The notes: a model not told the origin generated them from the sequence alone. A DNA stretch of 64,000 bases from Antilocapra americana (GCA_007570785.1 ML664161.1:3260919-3324918); one strand, 5' to 3'; counted from the first letter of the stretch, positions 22,621-34,600 are shown. Made by a program: numbers and translations.

Positions 22621-24237
22621 ACATCATTTTTAGTAAGTGCATGTTCTCAGTACATCTTGGTAAAAAAAAAAAATATATATATATATATACAGTCACTGCC
22701 ATTCTTTCATTTTTAGATAGAACCTAGTGGTACTATAACTTTGTCAAAACCAATCAACTTTCCTAACTCTTCTTTTTCATTTTTTTTGCCAATATATGTT
22801 AGTTATGCTCTGTTTCATGTATTTTAACAAACATTCATCGGCACATGTTAAAATCAGTCTAACCTACTCTTTCAGGTTTTAATGATTCTTCATAATTCAT
22901 AATAGGAGAGTCACTTATCCTGTCTAGATAATCTGGCATGCAAAATTTTATAAAATATGCTTGAGTACAATTTAATATAGAGACAAAGATTCACATTTTC
23001 TACTAGAGCTGATGTCGCTGGGAGTGATTATGAAAGAAAGAGGTATGAAGTGAAACAAGATAAGAACTGGCACACACAGTTATTCATGAAATGACTCAAA
23101 AGTAGGAAGAAACCTATAAATCATTCCTTTTTCTTCTAAAAATAAGTGTTACTTGATTTTTATTGATGCTATTCAAAGTTCTCCATGTGACAACATCACT
23201 ATCTAAACTTAGAAGAAATATTCCTGCAGGTGAAATAGAGTAAATGCAGGTGGCATAGGGGAAATGTTGAAATAACTTTGACTTGGTTTTGTTGAACAAT
23301 CCCAACTGAAGGATACTTTTGATCCTTTGAGTCTTTTGAAGCAATAGCACATTGAAGTTCCATAAACTGGAAAAATGGAGCCCATAGAGGACATTGCTGA
23401 GCTCCTGAACTTAAGTTTCCCTTGAACAACATTCCTGGGACATTTCTAATTTCAATGTTGAGGTCACTTCAAAAAGCATTTAGATTTGTTCCTGACAGGG
23501 AAATGGCCCTGACTTTTCCAGTAGAATTTCTTAGAGGTTCACGGAATCATCTTTTCATATAAATCTGGTTCTTAAATTCTGTTTTTAGCTATTTGCAAAA
23601 GAGAAAATCATCTATCACTCTTCTATAACATATATGAATTTATAATACTGGTTCATCTAAAATTACATGCGTCCATCTTTAAAACTAAATGTTGATCTTC
23701 CTGCTTGACAAGGGAACTTCTAAGACTCATATGATATACCCTCCTATTATCCATATTGGTCTTAACTCAAAAAAATCATACTATTCTCAATATATGACTG
23801 TCATTTCTGTGATCAAAGGGGATGTTCCTGTGGTACCTTTTTTTTTTTTTTCCTCAGAGAGTAATAAGGGGAAGGAGAGAGTGAGGCACCTGGCTTTGCT
23901 TTCAAGGACATGAAAACATGTCTCATATATTTTCAAGGAAGTTGTAAATCTCAGTTTTGCTTAGTTCTATTGACCTGAATTTAATCACATGGCTACATGT
24001 AGCTGCAAGGGAGGCTAGGGTGTGTCATCATCACCTTGAAGGCCATATGTTCTGCTAAAACTCAAAGTAGAAAGAAAGAGAGACAGGAAGATAGAATGGA
24101 TATTTAGAAATACTAAGAAATTTCTCATACATTGTGCATATGTTGAAATAAGTTACTGATAATCTTTATTTAAAAATGAACATATTCATGGCCTCATGTG
24201 GAAATTTATTTTACCCTTTATTGACATTAAATTATTC
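22621..24237. other. Single-copy DNA, no gene recognised
   Basis: Contains an (AT)n run and a T-run near 23838-23850. Overlapping minus-strand open frames at 23199-23432 (77 codons) match nothing I recognise. Confidence 0.45.
22672..22690. repeat. (AT)n microsatellite
   Basis: About nine AT units directly after an A-run. Confidence 0.9.
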
Positions 24238-24448
24238 CAGGTGGCACTAGTGGTGAAAAACTGCCTGCCAGTGCAAGAGACTTAAGAGACAAGGGCTCAG
24301 TCCCTGGGTCAGGAAGATACTCTGGAGAAGAAAATGGCAACCAACTCCAATATTGTTGCCTGGAGAATCCCATGGACAGAGATGCCTGGTGGGCTATAGT
24401 CCATAGGGTCACAAAGAGTTGGAAACAACTCCAGTGACTTAATACATA
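24238..24448 (+). mobile_element. Bov-tA SINE
   Basis: Diverged head (caggtggcactagtggtgaa), then ggctcagtccctgggtcagg and the tail gtcacaaagagttggaaaca. Confidence 0.88.
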
Positions 24449-24509
24449 GTTACAACTATAGGCCCTCATACTTTTTAAACAAATAGTCTATTTTAAAATT
24501 TTAATTAAT

Positions 24510-24675
24510 TTTAAAAGTATTTATTTATTTATTAGGCTGCATCATGTCTCAGTTGCAGCAAGCAGGCTCAGCTGTCCTGTGGCACATGGGATCCTTGTTC
24601 CCCGATCAGGGATTGAACCCTGTCCTCCACACGGTAAGGCAGAATTTCAACCTCTGGACCACCAGGGAAGTCCCA
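24510..24675 (-). mobile_element. CHR-type (cetartiodactyl tRNA-Glu) SINE
   Basis: The reverse complement starts gggacttccctggtggtcc, with the B-box region gggttcaatccctgatcggg, then the CHR body and a TAAA-type tail (tatttatttatttatt on the plus strand). CHR SINEs are shared by cetaceans, hippos and ruminants, which fits a cetartiodactyl host. Confidence 0.85.
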
Positions 24676-26143
24676 GGAGTTTTGAATTAAATCATAAACT
24701 ACATATTCTTCAACTCTGTGACAAAAATCATATGTGCATTGACATATGCTTTTATATTTTAACCTCCTGTTATGTCTCTACATGATGGTTAACGTCTTTA
24801 AATAAAGGAAATATTTCTAATACAGTTTCCTAGAATTTCAGTTTAAATTTCATACAATAATGGCTTTTAATTCAGTTGGGATACTACCCAGGGGAATACA
24901 GAGAATAAAATATGAAGATAATACTTGCTATATTATCTATTGTATGAACACAAAACTTACAGCTCAGATCTCAAGCATACGGTTATAGGAAGACCCTAAT
25001 AAATAAAATGTCTTTGGGATGTAACTTTAAAATTCCTACTGATCTCCTGTATGAAGATTTAGTGATACATAGAAAATGGATCCAGAGAAAGTGCTTGAAG
25101 CTCATTCTGAGGATGTTGTTGCTCAGAGAAAGCATTACTCATATTATAACCACAGTGATAGCTTCATCAGAAAACAGGTGGCCTAAGACTAGCATAAATA
25201 AAACATTTGAAGCTAACCTTAAAATCTTTTAGAATTGACCCTTAGAATATGCATGTGGCCAACTTCCTTCAGCTCTACTTCAAGACACAGAGAATATTGG
25301 ATTGGAATGTAATGAATCTATAGGGACTCACTGGATCCTGTACTTTGCATGTAAGATAGATTTTTCTTTTCCACTTTTCCACAGACTTTGCAAAACAGTT
25401 GGAGCAATTTAGACTTAAGTTCTGTGAGACCAGAGTACAGAGTTGGGAACCAAGAGTTAAGAGTTATGGTTCTCTTCCTTTCACTCAGTAATTGTGCAAC
25501 CTTGAAAATCACTTAAGTTCTTTAGGTTTAACAAAAACATTGAGTGCTTTAGACAAGAATATCTCCAAGGGTTGTTTCAGCTCTAATAGCCTGTGATTAC
25601 TACCATTTCTCCTCTACATTCCAGAGTTCCTTTCTGGCCCAAATACTCTGCTTGCCTCCATTTTTCTACCTCTTCTTTTAGAGTTTTTCTTTGGGTCTTT
25701 AATTTTGTGCACCAAAATGCACTGTGTCTTTTTACCAAAGAATTTTACCAAATAAGGGATACAACTAACTACATTTTCTTTGTATAGAAAGGGTGAATTT
25801 TTCATAGACCTATATTTCATTTCACTCTAGAAAGCAGGTAGTGCAATGTGACAAATCACTGCTTTCTTCTCTATTCAATACATTGTTTTTTTTAAATATC
25901 ATCAACAACTTCTTTATGACTTTAGCCACTACTGATTTTATTGTGCTATTCTTCACTTGCCTCCTCTTTTATATTATTTTCTTTATATTGAGGTCGGGCT
26001 ACATTTTACTAAAATAAAAGTGGAGCGTTCAAAATAATTAGTTGTAAACACTATGTTTATATTCCTCTTTAAAATTTTTACTCAAAAAGAAAAATTATTC
26101 AATGAATTGTCCCATAAAGATTGACTTAAATACAAAAAAAAAA
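24676..26143. other. Single-copy DNA, no gene recognised
   Basis: AT-rich, no open frame above 75 codons, no recognised repeat. Confidence 0.5.
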
Positions 26144-26230
26144 TTTATACTTTATATTGGAGTATATTTGATTAACAAATTTGTGTTAGTTTTAGCTGTA
26201 AAGTAATTCAGTTGTATGTATACATGTATC
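26144..26230 (-). mobile_element. Host L1 3' UTR, part 1 of 3
   Basis: Reverse complement of an older L1 3' UTR (tattggagtatatttgatta, then gtgttagttttagctgtaa). It is interrupted at 26230 by a solo LTR and continues at 26735 and 32435. The three parts join in consensus order. Confidence 0.85.
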
Positions 26231-26730
26231 TGTTGCAGGGAGGAAGCCAATTCTGACTCCATGTTGGTAACTGATTCATCAACTTGCTTTTATTATTATA
26301 ATCATATTCAAAGGCTTGCCTGGAGGACCCTGCCCCTCTGCTTGACTGTAAGCTAAACTGCCTTTGTTCAGCTCTTGGAGAGATAGTCCTTGCCCACCTG
26401 TGAATAGAAGAGATTAATACACCACTTTCAGAGGTTGGACATTCCCTTGGAGATGTTTTACAAGACTGAAAACCATTTTACTTTACTTCCCCACTGCCTC
26501 TTCCTCTCTATTCCACTTTTTTTACTTTTGTACCCCATTGCTTCTTTCTCTTAGATCTATAAAGGAACCGGGCATCCAGACTCCAAAAAGATGGTTATTT
26601 TGAGGAGCTGGCCTGCTTTTTTCATGGTCTGCCAGCTCCCGATTAAAGTTTCTTCCTTTCCTCAACTCCTTGCCTTTTGGATTCATTGGCCTATCATGTG
26701 ATAAGCAGAGTAAACTTGGACTCCATATCA
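26231..26730 (+). mobile_element. Solo LTR, ERV class I type
   Basis: Exactly 500 bp, starting TGTTGCAGGG and ending CATATCA, that is TG...CA. The 4-mer tatc flanks both ends (26227-26230 and 26731-26734), as for gamma-type class I integrations. A TATA-like TATAAAG lies at 26558-26564 and a poly-A signal variant ATTAAA at 26642-26647. No gag, pol or env sequence lies next to it, so it is a solo LTR left by recombination between two LTRs. It sits inside the old L1 3' UTR. Confidence 0.87.
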
Positions 26731-26734
26731 TATC

Positions 26735-26836
26735 CATCATTTCTCAAATTCTTTTTCCACTTAGGTTGCTACATAATATTGAGCAGAATTGCCTATGCTA
26801 TACAGTAGGTCCTGACTGGTAATTCATTTTAAATAT
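26735..26836 (-). mobile_element. Host L1 3' UTR, part 2 of 3
   Basis: Continues the L1 3' UTR interrupted by the LTR: aggttgctacataatattg, then ctatgctatacagtaggtcc, up to attttaaatat. It stops where the BovB tail begins at 26837. Confidence 0.87.
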
Positions 26837-27726
26837 CAGTTTGTTTCAGTCGCGAAGTGGTGTCTGACTCTTTGGGATCCCATGGACTGCAACAGGCCAG
26901 GACTCTCTGTCCATGACCAACTCCTGGAGTTTACCCGAACCCATGTCCATTGAGTTGGTAATGTCATCCAACCATCTCATCCTCCTATGTCCACTTCTTC
27001 CTCTGCCTTCAATTTTTCCCAGCATCAGGATCTTTTCCAATGAGTCAGTTCTTCATCTCAGATGGCCAAATTATGGGAGTTTCAGCTTCAGCATCAGTCC
27101 TTCCAATGAATACCCAGGACTGATTTCCTTTAGGATGGACTGGCTGGATCGACTTGCAGTCCAAGAAACACTCAAGAGTCTTCTCCAACACCACAGTTCA
27201 AAAGCATGTGCTTCAGCACTCAGCTTTGGTTACAGTCCAGCTCTCATATCCACATATGACTACTGGAAAAACCACACCCTTGATGAGATGAACCTTTGTT
27301 GATATAATAATGTCTCTGCTTTTTAATATGCTATCTAGGTTGGTCATAACTTCCCTTTCAAGGAGAAAGCTTTTTTTTTTTTTTAATTTCATGGCTGCAA
27401 TCACCATCTGCAGTGATTTTGAAGCTCAAAACATTAAGTTTGTCACTGTTTTCATTGCTTCCCCATCTATTTGCATGAAGTGATGTGACCAGAAGCCATG
27501 ATCTTAGTTTTCTGAATGTTGAGCTTTAAGCCAACTTTTTCACTCTCCTCTTTCACTTTCATCAAGAGGCTCTTTAGTTTCCCTTCACTTTCTGCCATAA
27601 GGGTGGTGTCATCTGCATATCTGAAGTTATTGATATTTCTCCTGGCACTCTTGATTCCAGCTGGCTATTCATCCAGCCCAGTGTTTCTCATGATGTATTG
27701 AGCATAAGTTAAATAAACAGGGTGAC
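26837..27726 (-). mobile_element. BovB (minus), 3' half, split by a plus-strand BovB
   Basis: Left end is the reversed BovB tail (cagtttgtttcagtcgcg). It reads back through the post-RT region and the YADD box to cagggtgac at 27718-27726. The sequence resumes at 31395 with the same cagggtgac and continues in consensus order, so both pieces were one copy before the plus-strand element inserted. Confidence 0.92.
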
Positions 27727-28312
27727 CAAGAGGAGCTACTCCACTTTCAAGATCAGGAGGGGAGGCTGTGAGGAGATACACCTCTTCCAAGGCTGCACTT
27801 TGCTGGAGCAGTCATGAAGAGAGACCCCAGGTCCAAGGTAAGTGAAACCCAAGTAAGACGGTAGGTGTTGCAAGAGGGCATGAGAGGGCAGACACACTGA
27901 AACCATAAAAACAGAAAACTAGCCAATCTGATCACACGGACAACAGTCTTGTTTAACTCAGTGAAACTAAGCAATGCTGTGTGGGGCCACCCAAGACGAT
28001 TGGATCATGGTGGAGAGGTCTGACAGAATGTGGTCCACTGGAGAAAGGAATGGCAAACCACTTCAGTATTCTTGCCTTGAGAACTATATGAACAATATGA
28101 TAATGCAAAAATATAGGACAGGGAAAGATGAACTCCCCAGGTCAGTAGGTACCCAATATGCTACTGGAGATTAGTGGAGAAATAACTCCAAAAAGAGTGA
28201 AGGAATGGAGCCAAACCAAAAACAATACCCAGTTGTGGATGTGACTGGTGATAGAAGAAAGGTCCGATGCTGTAAAGAGCAATATTGCATAGAAACCTAG
28301 ACTGTTAGGTCC

Positions 28313-28873
28313 ATGAATCGAGGCAAATTGGAACTGGTCAAACAGGAAATGGCAAGAAGGAATGCCGACATTCTAGGAATCAGTGAACTGAGATGGACTG
28401 AAGTGAGTGAATTTAACTCAGATGACCATTATATCTACTACCATGGGCAGGAAACCATTAGAAGAAATGGAGTAGCCATTGTGGTCAACAAAAGAGTCCA
28501 AAATGCAGTACTTGGATGCAATCTCAAAAATGAAAGAATGCTCTCTGTTCGTTTCCAAGGCAAACAATTCAATATTACGGTAATCCACCACTATGCCCCA
28601 ACGAGTAACGCTAAGGAAGCTGTAGTTGAACGGTTCTATGAAGACCTACATGACCTTTTGGAACTAACACCCCCAAAAAATGTCCTTTTCATTATAGGGG
28701 ACTGGAATGCTAAAGTAGGAAGTAAGGAAACACCTGGAGTAACATGCAAATTTGACTTTGGAGTACAGAATGTAGCAGGGCAAAGGCTAACAGAATTTTG
28801 CCAAGAGAACGCACTGGTCATAGCAAACTCCCTCTTCCAACAACACAAGAGAAGACTCTACACATGGACATGA
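28313..28873 (+). pseudogene. BovB APE-like endonuclease ORF
   Basis: The best preserved coding stretch in the window, 186 codons, covering most of the apurinic-type endonuclease that nicks target DNA in RTE-clade LINEs. Motifs seen: LGISELRWT with the catalytic glutamate (residue 25), HHYAPTSNA with the tyrosine (94), and IGDWNAKVG with aspartate 130 and asparagine 132. The frame ends at TGA at 28871-28873, after RRLYTWT, where BovB normally reads on into the SPDGQH motif. The final histidine motif is therefore not translated in phase. Upstream of 28313 is leader sequence, so this ATG lies near the usual start of the domain. Not expected to be functional. Confidence 0.92.
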
Positions 28874-29503
28874 CCAGATGGTCAACATTGAAATCAGGTT
28901 GACTATATTCTTTGCAGCCAAAGATGGAGAAGCTCTATACAGTCAACAAAAGCAAGACTGGGAGTTGACTGTGGCTCAGATCATGAATTTCTTATAGCCA
29001 AATTCAAACTTAAATTGAAGAAAGTAGGGAAAACCACTAGACCAATCAGGTATGACCTAAATCAAATCTCTTATGATTATATAGTGGAAGTGAGAAATAG
29101 ATGTAAGGGACTAGATCTGATAGACAGAGTGCCTAATGAACTATGGATGGAGGTTCATGACATTGTACAGGAGACAGGGATTAAGACCATCCCCATGGCA
29201 AAGGGATGCAAAAAAGCAAAATAGCTGTCTGAGGAGGCCTTACAAATAGCTGTGAAAAGAAGAGAAGTGAAAAGCAAAGGAGAAAAGGAAAGATATTCCA
29301 ATCTGAATGCAGAGTTCCAAAGAATAGCAAGGAGAGAAAAGAAAGCCTTCCATATCAATTGATGCAAAGAAATAGAGGAAAACAAAAGAATGGGAAAGGC
29401 TAGAGATATCTTCAAGAAAATTAGAGATCCCAAAGGAACATTTCATACAAAGATTAGCTCGATAAAGGAAAGAAATGATATATACCTAATAGAAGCAGAA
29501 GAT

Positions 29504-29788
29504 ACTGTGGAAGAGAGCAAGGGTGGGATGATATGGGAGAATGGCATTGAAACATGTTAATTATCATATGTGAAATCAATCGTCAGCCCAGGGTTGATGC
29601 TCGGGGATGGTGCACCGAGATGACCCAGGGGGAGGAAATCGTTAGGGAGGAGGGACGGGGGTTCTGGAGGGGGAACATATGTATACCCATGGCGGTTTCA
29701 TGTCAATATATGGCAAAACCAACACAATAAAGTAAAGAAAATTTTAAAAAAATAAAAAATAAAGTATGCTAATACCCTAAAAAAAAAA
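29504..29788 (+). mobile_element. L1 3' UTR insertion inside BovB
   Basis: Severely 5'-truncated L1: it starts in ctgtggaagagagcaagggt, contains cattgaaacatgttaattat and the G-rich 3' UTR, and ends aacacaataaagtaaagaaa plus an A-rich tail. BovB sequence stops at gcagaagatact and resumes with aagaagaggctgcaggaata. A target duplication is not clear. Confidence 0.92.
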
Positions 29789-31394
29789 AGAAGAGGCTGC
29801 AGGAATACACAGAAGAACTGTACAAAAAAAGATCTTCATGACTCAGATAATCACAATGGTGTGATCACTCACCTAGAGCCAGACATCCTAGAATGTGAAG
29901 TCAAGTGGGCCTTAGAAAGCATCACTACAAATAAAGCTATTGGAGGTGATGGAATTCCAGCTGAGCTATTTCAACTCCTGATAGATGATGCTGTGAAAGT
30001 ACTGTACTCAATATGCCAGCAAATTTGGAAAACTCAGCAGTGGCCACAGGACTGGAAAAAGTCAGTTTTCATTCCTATCCCAAAGAAGGCAATGCCAAAG
30101 AATGCTTAAACTACTGCACAATTGCACTCATCTCACATGCTAGTAAAATAATGTTCAAAATTTTCCAAGCCAGGCTTCAGAATTACGTGAACCGTGAAAT
30201 TCCAGATATTCAAGCTGGTTTCAGAAAAGGCAGAGGAACCAGAGATCAAATTGCCAACATCTGCTGGATCATCGAAAAAGCAAGAGAATTCCAGAAAAAC
30301 ATCTATTTCTGTTTATTTACTATGCCAAAGCCTTTGATTGTGTGGTTCACAATAAACTATGGAAGGTTCTTCAAGAGATGGGAATACCAGACCATCTGAC
30401 CTGTCTCTTGAGAAACCTGTATGAAGGTCAGGTAGCAACTGTTAGAACCTGATGTGAAAAAACAGACTGGTTCCAAATAGGAAAAGGAGCACGTTAAGGC
30501 TGTATATTGTAACCCTGCTTATTTAACTTATATGCAGAGTACATCATGAGAAACGCTGGGCTGGAGGAAGCACAAGCTGGAATCAAGATTGCCAGGAAAA
30601 ATATCAATAACCTCAGATACGCAGATGACACCGCCCTTATGGCAGAAATGGAAGAGGAACTAAAAAGCCTCTTGATGAAAGTGAAAGAAGAGAGTTTAAA
30701 AATTGGCTTAAAGCTCAACATTCATTAAAGTAAGGTCATGGCATCTGGTCCCATCACTTCATGAGAAATAGATGGGGAAACAGTGCAATGTCAGACTTTA
30801 TTTTCTTGGCCTCCAACATCACTCAGCTGATGATTGCATCCATGAAATTAAAAAAAACGCTTACTCCTTGGAAGGAAAGTTATGACCAACCTAGACAGTA
30901 TATTGAAAAGAGAGATATTACTTTGTCAACAAAGGTCCACTAGTCAAGGCTATGGTTTTTCCAGTGGTTAAATATGTATGTGAGAGTTGGACAGTGAAAT
31001 GAAGAAAGCTGAGCACAGAAGAATTGATGCTTTTTAATTGTGGTGTTGGAGAAGACTCTTGAGAGTCCCTTGCACTTCAAGAAGGTCCAACCAGTCCGTC
31101 TTAAGGAGATCAGTCCTGGGTGTTCATTGGAAGGTCTGATATTGAAGCTGAAGCTCCAATATTTTGGCCACCTCATGAGAAGAGTTAACTCATTGGAAAA
31201 GACTCTGATGCTGGGAAGAATTGGAGGCAGGAGGAGAAGGGGACGATAGAGGATGAGATGGCTGTATAGGATCTTCGACTCCATGAACATGGGTTTAGGT
31301 AGACTCCGGTAGTTGGTGATGGACAGGGAGGACTGGCGTGCTGCGATTCATCGGGTCGCAAAGAGTCAAACATGACTGAGCAACTGAAGTGAAG

Positions 31395-32434
31395 CAGGGT
31401 GACAATATACAGCCTTGATGTACTCCTTTCCATATGTGGAACCAGTCTGTTTTCCATGTCCAGTTTTAACTGTTGCTCCCTCACCTGCATATTTCTCAGG
31501 AGGCAGTTCAGGTGGTCTGGTATTTCCATCTCTTAAAGAATTTTCCATAGCTTTTTGTGATCCACACCGTGAAAGGCTTTGGTGTAGCCAACAAAGCAGA
31601 AGTAGAGGTTTTTCTGGAACTCTCTTTCTTTTTCAATGATTCAAAGGATGTTGGAAGTTTGATCTCTGGTTCCTCTGCCTTTTCCATATCCACCTTGAAC
31701 ACCTGGAAGTTCACGATTCACGTACTGTTGAAGCCCGGCTTGGAGAATTTTGAGCATTATTTTACTATTGTGTGGGATGAGTGCAATTGTGCAGTATTTT
31801 GAGCATTCTTTGGCATTGCCTTTCTTTGGGATAGGAATGAAAATTGACCTTTTTCAGTGGCCACTGCTGAGTTTTCCAAATTTGCTGGCATATTGAGTGC
31901 AGCACTTTCCAGCATCATCTTTAGGATTTGAAATAGCTCAACTGGAATTCTATCACCTCCACTAGCTTTGTTCATGATGATGCTTCCTAAGGCTCACTTG
32001 ACTTCACATTTCAGAATGCCTGGCTCTAGGTTGGTGATCACACCGTCATGATTATCTGGGTCATGAAGATCTTTTTTGTATAGTTCTTCTGTGTATTCTT
32101 ATCACCTCTTCTTAAGGTCTTCTGCTTCTGTTAGGTGAATACCAGTTCTGTCCTTTATTGTGCTCATCTTTTCATGAATTTTTCCCTTGATATATCTAAT
32201 TTTCTTGAAGACATCTCTAGTCTTTCCCATCCTATTGTTTTCCTCTATTTCTTTGCACTGATCACTGAGGAAGGATTTCTCATTTCTCCTTGCTATTCTT
32301 TGGAACCCTTTTCTCCTTTTCCTTTTACTTATCTTCTTTTCACAGCTATTTGTATGGCCTCCTCAGACAATCATTTTACCGTTTTGCCTTTCTTTTTCTT
32401 GGGCATGGTCTTGATTCCCGCTTTTTGCACAATG
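31395..32434 (-). mobile_element. BovB (minus), upstream part of the split copy
   Basis: Continues the minus-strand BovB of 26837-27726, starting with cagggtgacaatatacagcc. It reads back through the RT N-terminal part and the linker and stops at gcacaatgt. There L1 3' UTR sequence resumes. Confidence 0.92.
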
Positions 32435-32612
32435 TTGCAGTGTGTGTTTGTTTCAAATTCCCTAACTATCCCTTCTCCCAACTTGTGCTCCCAGTTCCTG
32501 TAAGTTCCTTCTCTAAGTCTGTGATTCTGTTTCAGTTTACTAAATAAGTTCATTTATATCTTTTTGTTGTTGTTGTTGTTTTGTTTAGATTCTGCATATG
32601 AGTCATTGACTT
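32435..32612 (-). mobile_element. Host L1 3' UTR, part 3 of 3
   Basis: Starts tgcagtgtgtgtttgtttc, which follows attttaaatat (26836) in the L1 consensus. It goes on through ctaagtctgtgattctgttt and ctaaataagttcatttatat to attctgcatatgagtcattg. A GTT repeat lies inside it near 32564-32580. Confidence 0.85.
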
Positions 32613-32766
32613 TTCAACTTTTCATTACCTTCATGTAACATTGTTCTTGTTTGCTTAGGCCTGTTGTCTTTTAATTCTGCCATTTACACTGGTCTCACCT
32701 TCTTTGCATTTTCTAATTGAAGAAAGGCAGGGCAAGCATTTTTCCCCTGATCAGTTGTCAGTCAGT

Positions 32767-33092
32767 CAGTTCAGTCACTTAGTCATGTCCAATTCTTTGT
32801 GACCCCATGAACTGCAGCACACCAGGCCTCCCTGTCCATCACCAATTCCCGGAGTCCACCCAAACCCAAATCCATCTAGACGATGATGTCATCCAGCCAT
32901 CTCATCCTCTGTTGTCATCCCCTTCTCCTCCTGCCCTCAATCTTTCCCAGCATCAGGGTCTTTTGCAATGAGCCAGCTCTTTGCATCCAGTGGCCACAGT
33001 ATTGGAGTTTCAGCTTCAACATCATTCCTTCCAATGAACACCCAGGACTGATCTTTAGGATGAACTGGTTGGATCTCCTTGCAGTCCAAGGC
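32767..33092 (-). mobile_element. BovB (minus), 3' part, split by L1
   Basis: A separate minus-strand BovB with its own tail (cagttcagtcacttagtcat). It is interrupted at about 33092 by an L1 3' end and continues at 33353. Confidence 0.92.
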
Positions 33093-33352
33093 ACTGGAGA
33101 ACGGCATTGAAACATGTTAATTATCATATGTGAAATCAATTGCCAGCCCAGGTTTGATGTTCTGGGATGGTGCACCGAGATGACACAGGGAGAGGGAATC
33201 GGGGCGGAGGAGGGAGAGAGGTTGTGGAGGGGGAACATATGTATACCCATGGCTGATTCATGTCAATGTATGGCAAAACCAACACAATAAAGTAAAGAAA
33301 ATTTAAAAATAAATAAATAAATAAATAAAATGAAATACCTCAAAAAACAAAA
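33093..33352 (+). mobile_element. L1 3' UTR insertion inside BovB
   Basis: 5'-truncated L1 starting near gagaacggcattgaaacatg, with the G-rich UTR, aacacaataaagtaaag and a TAAA-type tail. A few bases of the BovB target appear lost or scrambled at the right junction. Confidence 0.9.
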
Positions 33353-33868
33353 AAGTGTCTTCTCCAACACCACAGTTCAAAAGCATTAGTTCTTCTGTGC
33401 TCAGCTTTCTTTATATTCCAACTTTCACATTCATACGTGACCACTGGAAAAACCATAGCCTTGACTAGATGAACCTTTGTTGGCAAAGTAATGTCTCTGC
33501 CTTTCAATACACTGTCTATGTTGGTCATATTTTTCCTTCCAAGGAGTAAGTGTCTTTTAATTTCATGGCTGTAATCACCATCTGCAGTGAATTTGGAGCC
33601 CAGAAAAATAAAGTCAGCCCCTGTTTCCCCATCTATCTGCCATTAAGTGATGGGACCAGATGCCGTCTTCTTACTTTTCTGAATGTTGAGCTTTAAGCCA
33701 ACTTTTTCATTATCCTCCTTCACTTTCATCAGTAGTCTCCTTAGCTCTTCTTCACTTTCTGCCATAAGGGTGGTGTCATCTGCATATCTGAGGTTATTGA
33801 TATTTCTCCTGGCAATCTTGATTCTAGCTTGTGCTTCCTCTAGTCCAGCGTTTCTCATGATTTACTCT
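33353..33868 (-). mobile_element. BovB (minus), continuation after L1
   Basis: Resumes with gtgtcttctccaacaccac and runs back to just beyond the YADD box (reverse complement near 33770-33790), ending at a (TA)n array. An open minus-strand stretch at 33643-33858 encodes the NNLRYADDTTLMAES region. Confidence 0.92.
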
Positions 33869-33872
33869 GTCA

Positions 33873-33877
<5 letters not shown>

Positions 33878-33913
<36 letters not shown>
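33878..33913. repeat. (TA)n microsatellite
   Basis: About 18 TA units at the truncated end of the BovB copy. Confidence 0.95.
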
Positions 33914-33916
<3 letters not shown>

Positions 33917-34111
33917 TGCTCCATGCTTTTTCTGCTCTGTGCTCCCCCAATACAACACTTCTTTCCCAGCATTTCCTCCCAATACAGTTTGGTGCTACTT
34001 CTAAAGCTGTGAGATTAAAATCAAATCCTTATTTCCTATTAATATAGCATATTCCTACATAAAACAAAATTGTCTTTTTTTTTTTTTTAGTGTTACTATT
34101 ATACTAATCAA

Positions 34112-34330
34112 GGGACTTCTCAGGGAGCTCAATGTTTAATAATCTGTCTGCCAATGCAGGAGATGCAAGAGACATGGGTTTGATATCTGGGTTGGTAAGA
34201 TCCCCTGGAGTAGGAAAAGGCAATCAGCTCTAGTATTCTTGCCTGGAATACTCATGGATAGAGGAGCTTGGAGGGCTATAGTCCATGGGCTCACAAAGAA
34301 TTGGACATGACTGAGCACAAGCCCAGGCAC
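34112..34330 (+). mobile_element. Bov-tA SINE with TSD
   Basis: Head gacttctcagggagctcaat, tail aattggacatgactgagcac. Flanked by tatactaatcaa (34100-34111) and tatactaattaa (34331-34342). Confidence 0.9.
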
Positions 34331-34467
34331 TATACTAATTAAAGCAAAGATAGTTATAAGTGACTGATTTCTATTCCAGAGTTTCTTTCTTTTGAAACTA
34401 GATGTAGCAAAACAATGTTGTGAAAGGAGAGGGGCAAGTTCCCTGATAGTTCTAACAGTTAAAACTT

Positions 34468-34600
34468 ACACCGGGATGACCCGGGGGAAGGAATCGGGAG
34501 GGAGGAGGGAGGGGGGTTCTGGAGGGGGAGCATATGTATACCCATGGCGGATTCATGTCAATGTATGGCAAAACCAACACAATAAAGAAAATTAAAAAAA
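34468..34600 (+). mobile_element. L1 3' terminal fragment (about 130 bp)
   Basis: Starts in the G-rich part of the 3' UTR (accgggatgacccgggggaa), then ggttctggagggggagcata, and ends aacacaataaagaaaatt plus an A-tail. Confidence 0.9.

Larger units (their letters stand above)
27727..31394 (+). mobile_element. Near-full-length BovB LINE with 9-bp TSD
   Basis: Contains the 5' leader (caagaggagctactccac...), the APE-type endonuclease, the linker, the RT domain with its YADD box (about 30618-30630) and the 3' end (acatgactgagcaactgaag). An L1 3' end interrupts it at 29504-29788. The 9-mer cagggtgac flanks it at 27718-27726 and 31395-31403, duplicated from the host minus-strand BovB. Without the L1 it is about 3.4 kb, close to a full element with the short leader form. 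It is dead: a stop after the endonuclease ORF, plus later stops and shifts. Confidence 0.94.

Noticed and set aside
23199..23432. Possible pseudogene from overlapping minus-strand frames
   Set aside because: No recognisable protein family in any of the three frames, no poly-A, no flanking duplication.
29504..33352. The two L1 tails inside BovB copies as one duplicated segment
   Set aside because: They start at different L1 positions, sit at different BovB sites and lie on opposite BovB strands, so they are independent insertions.
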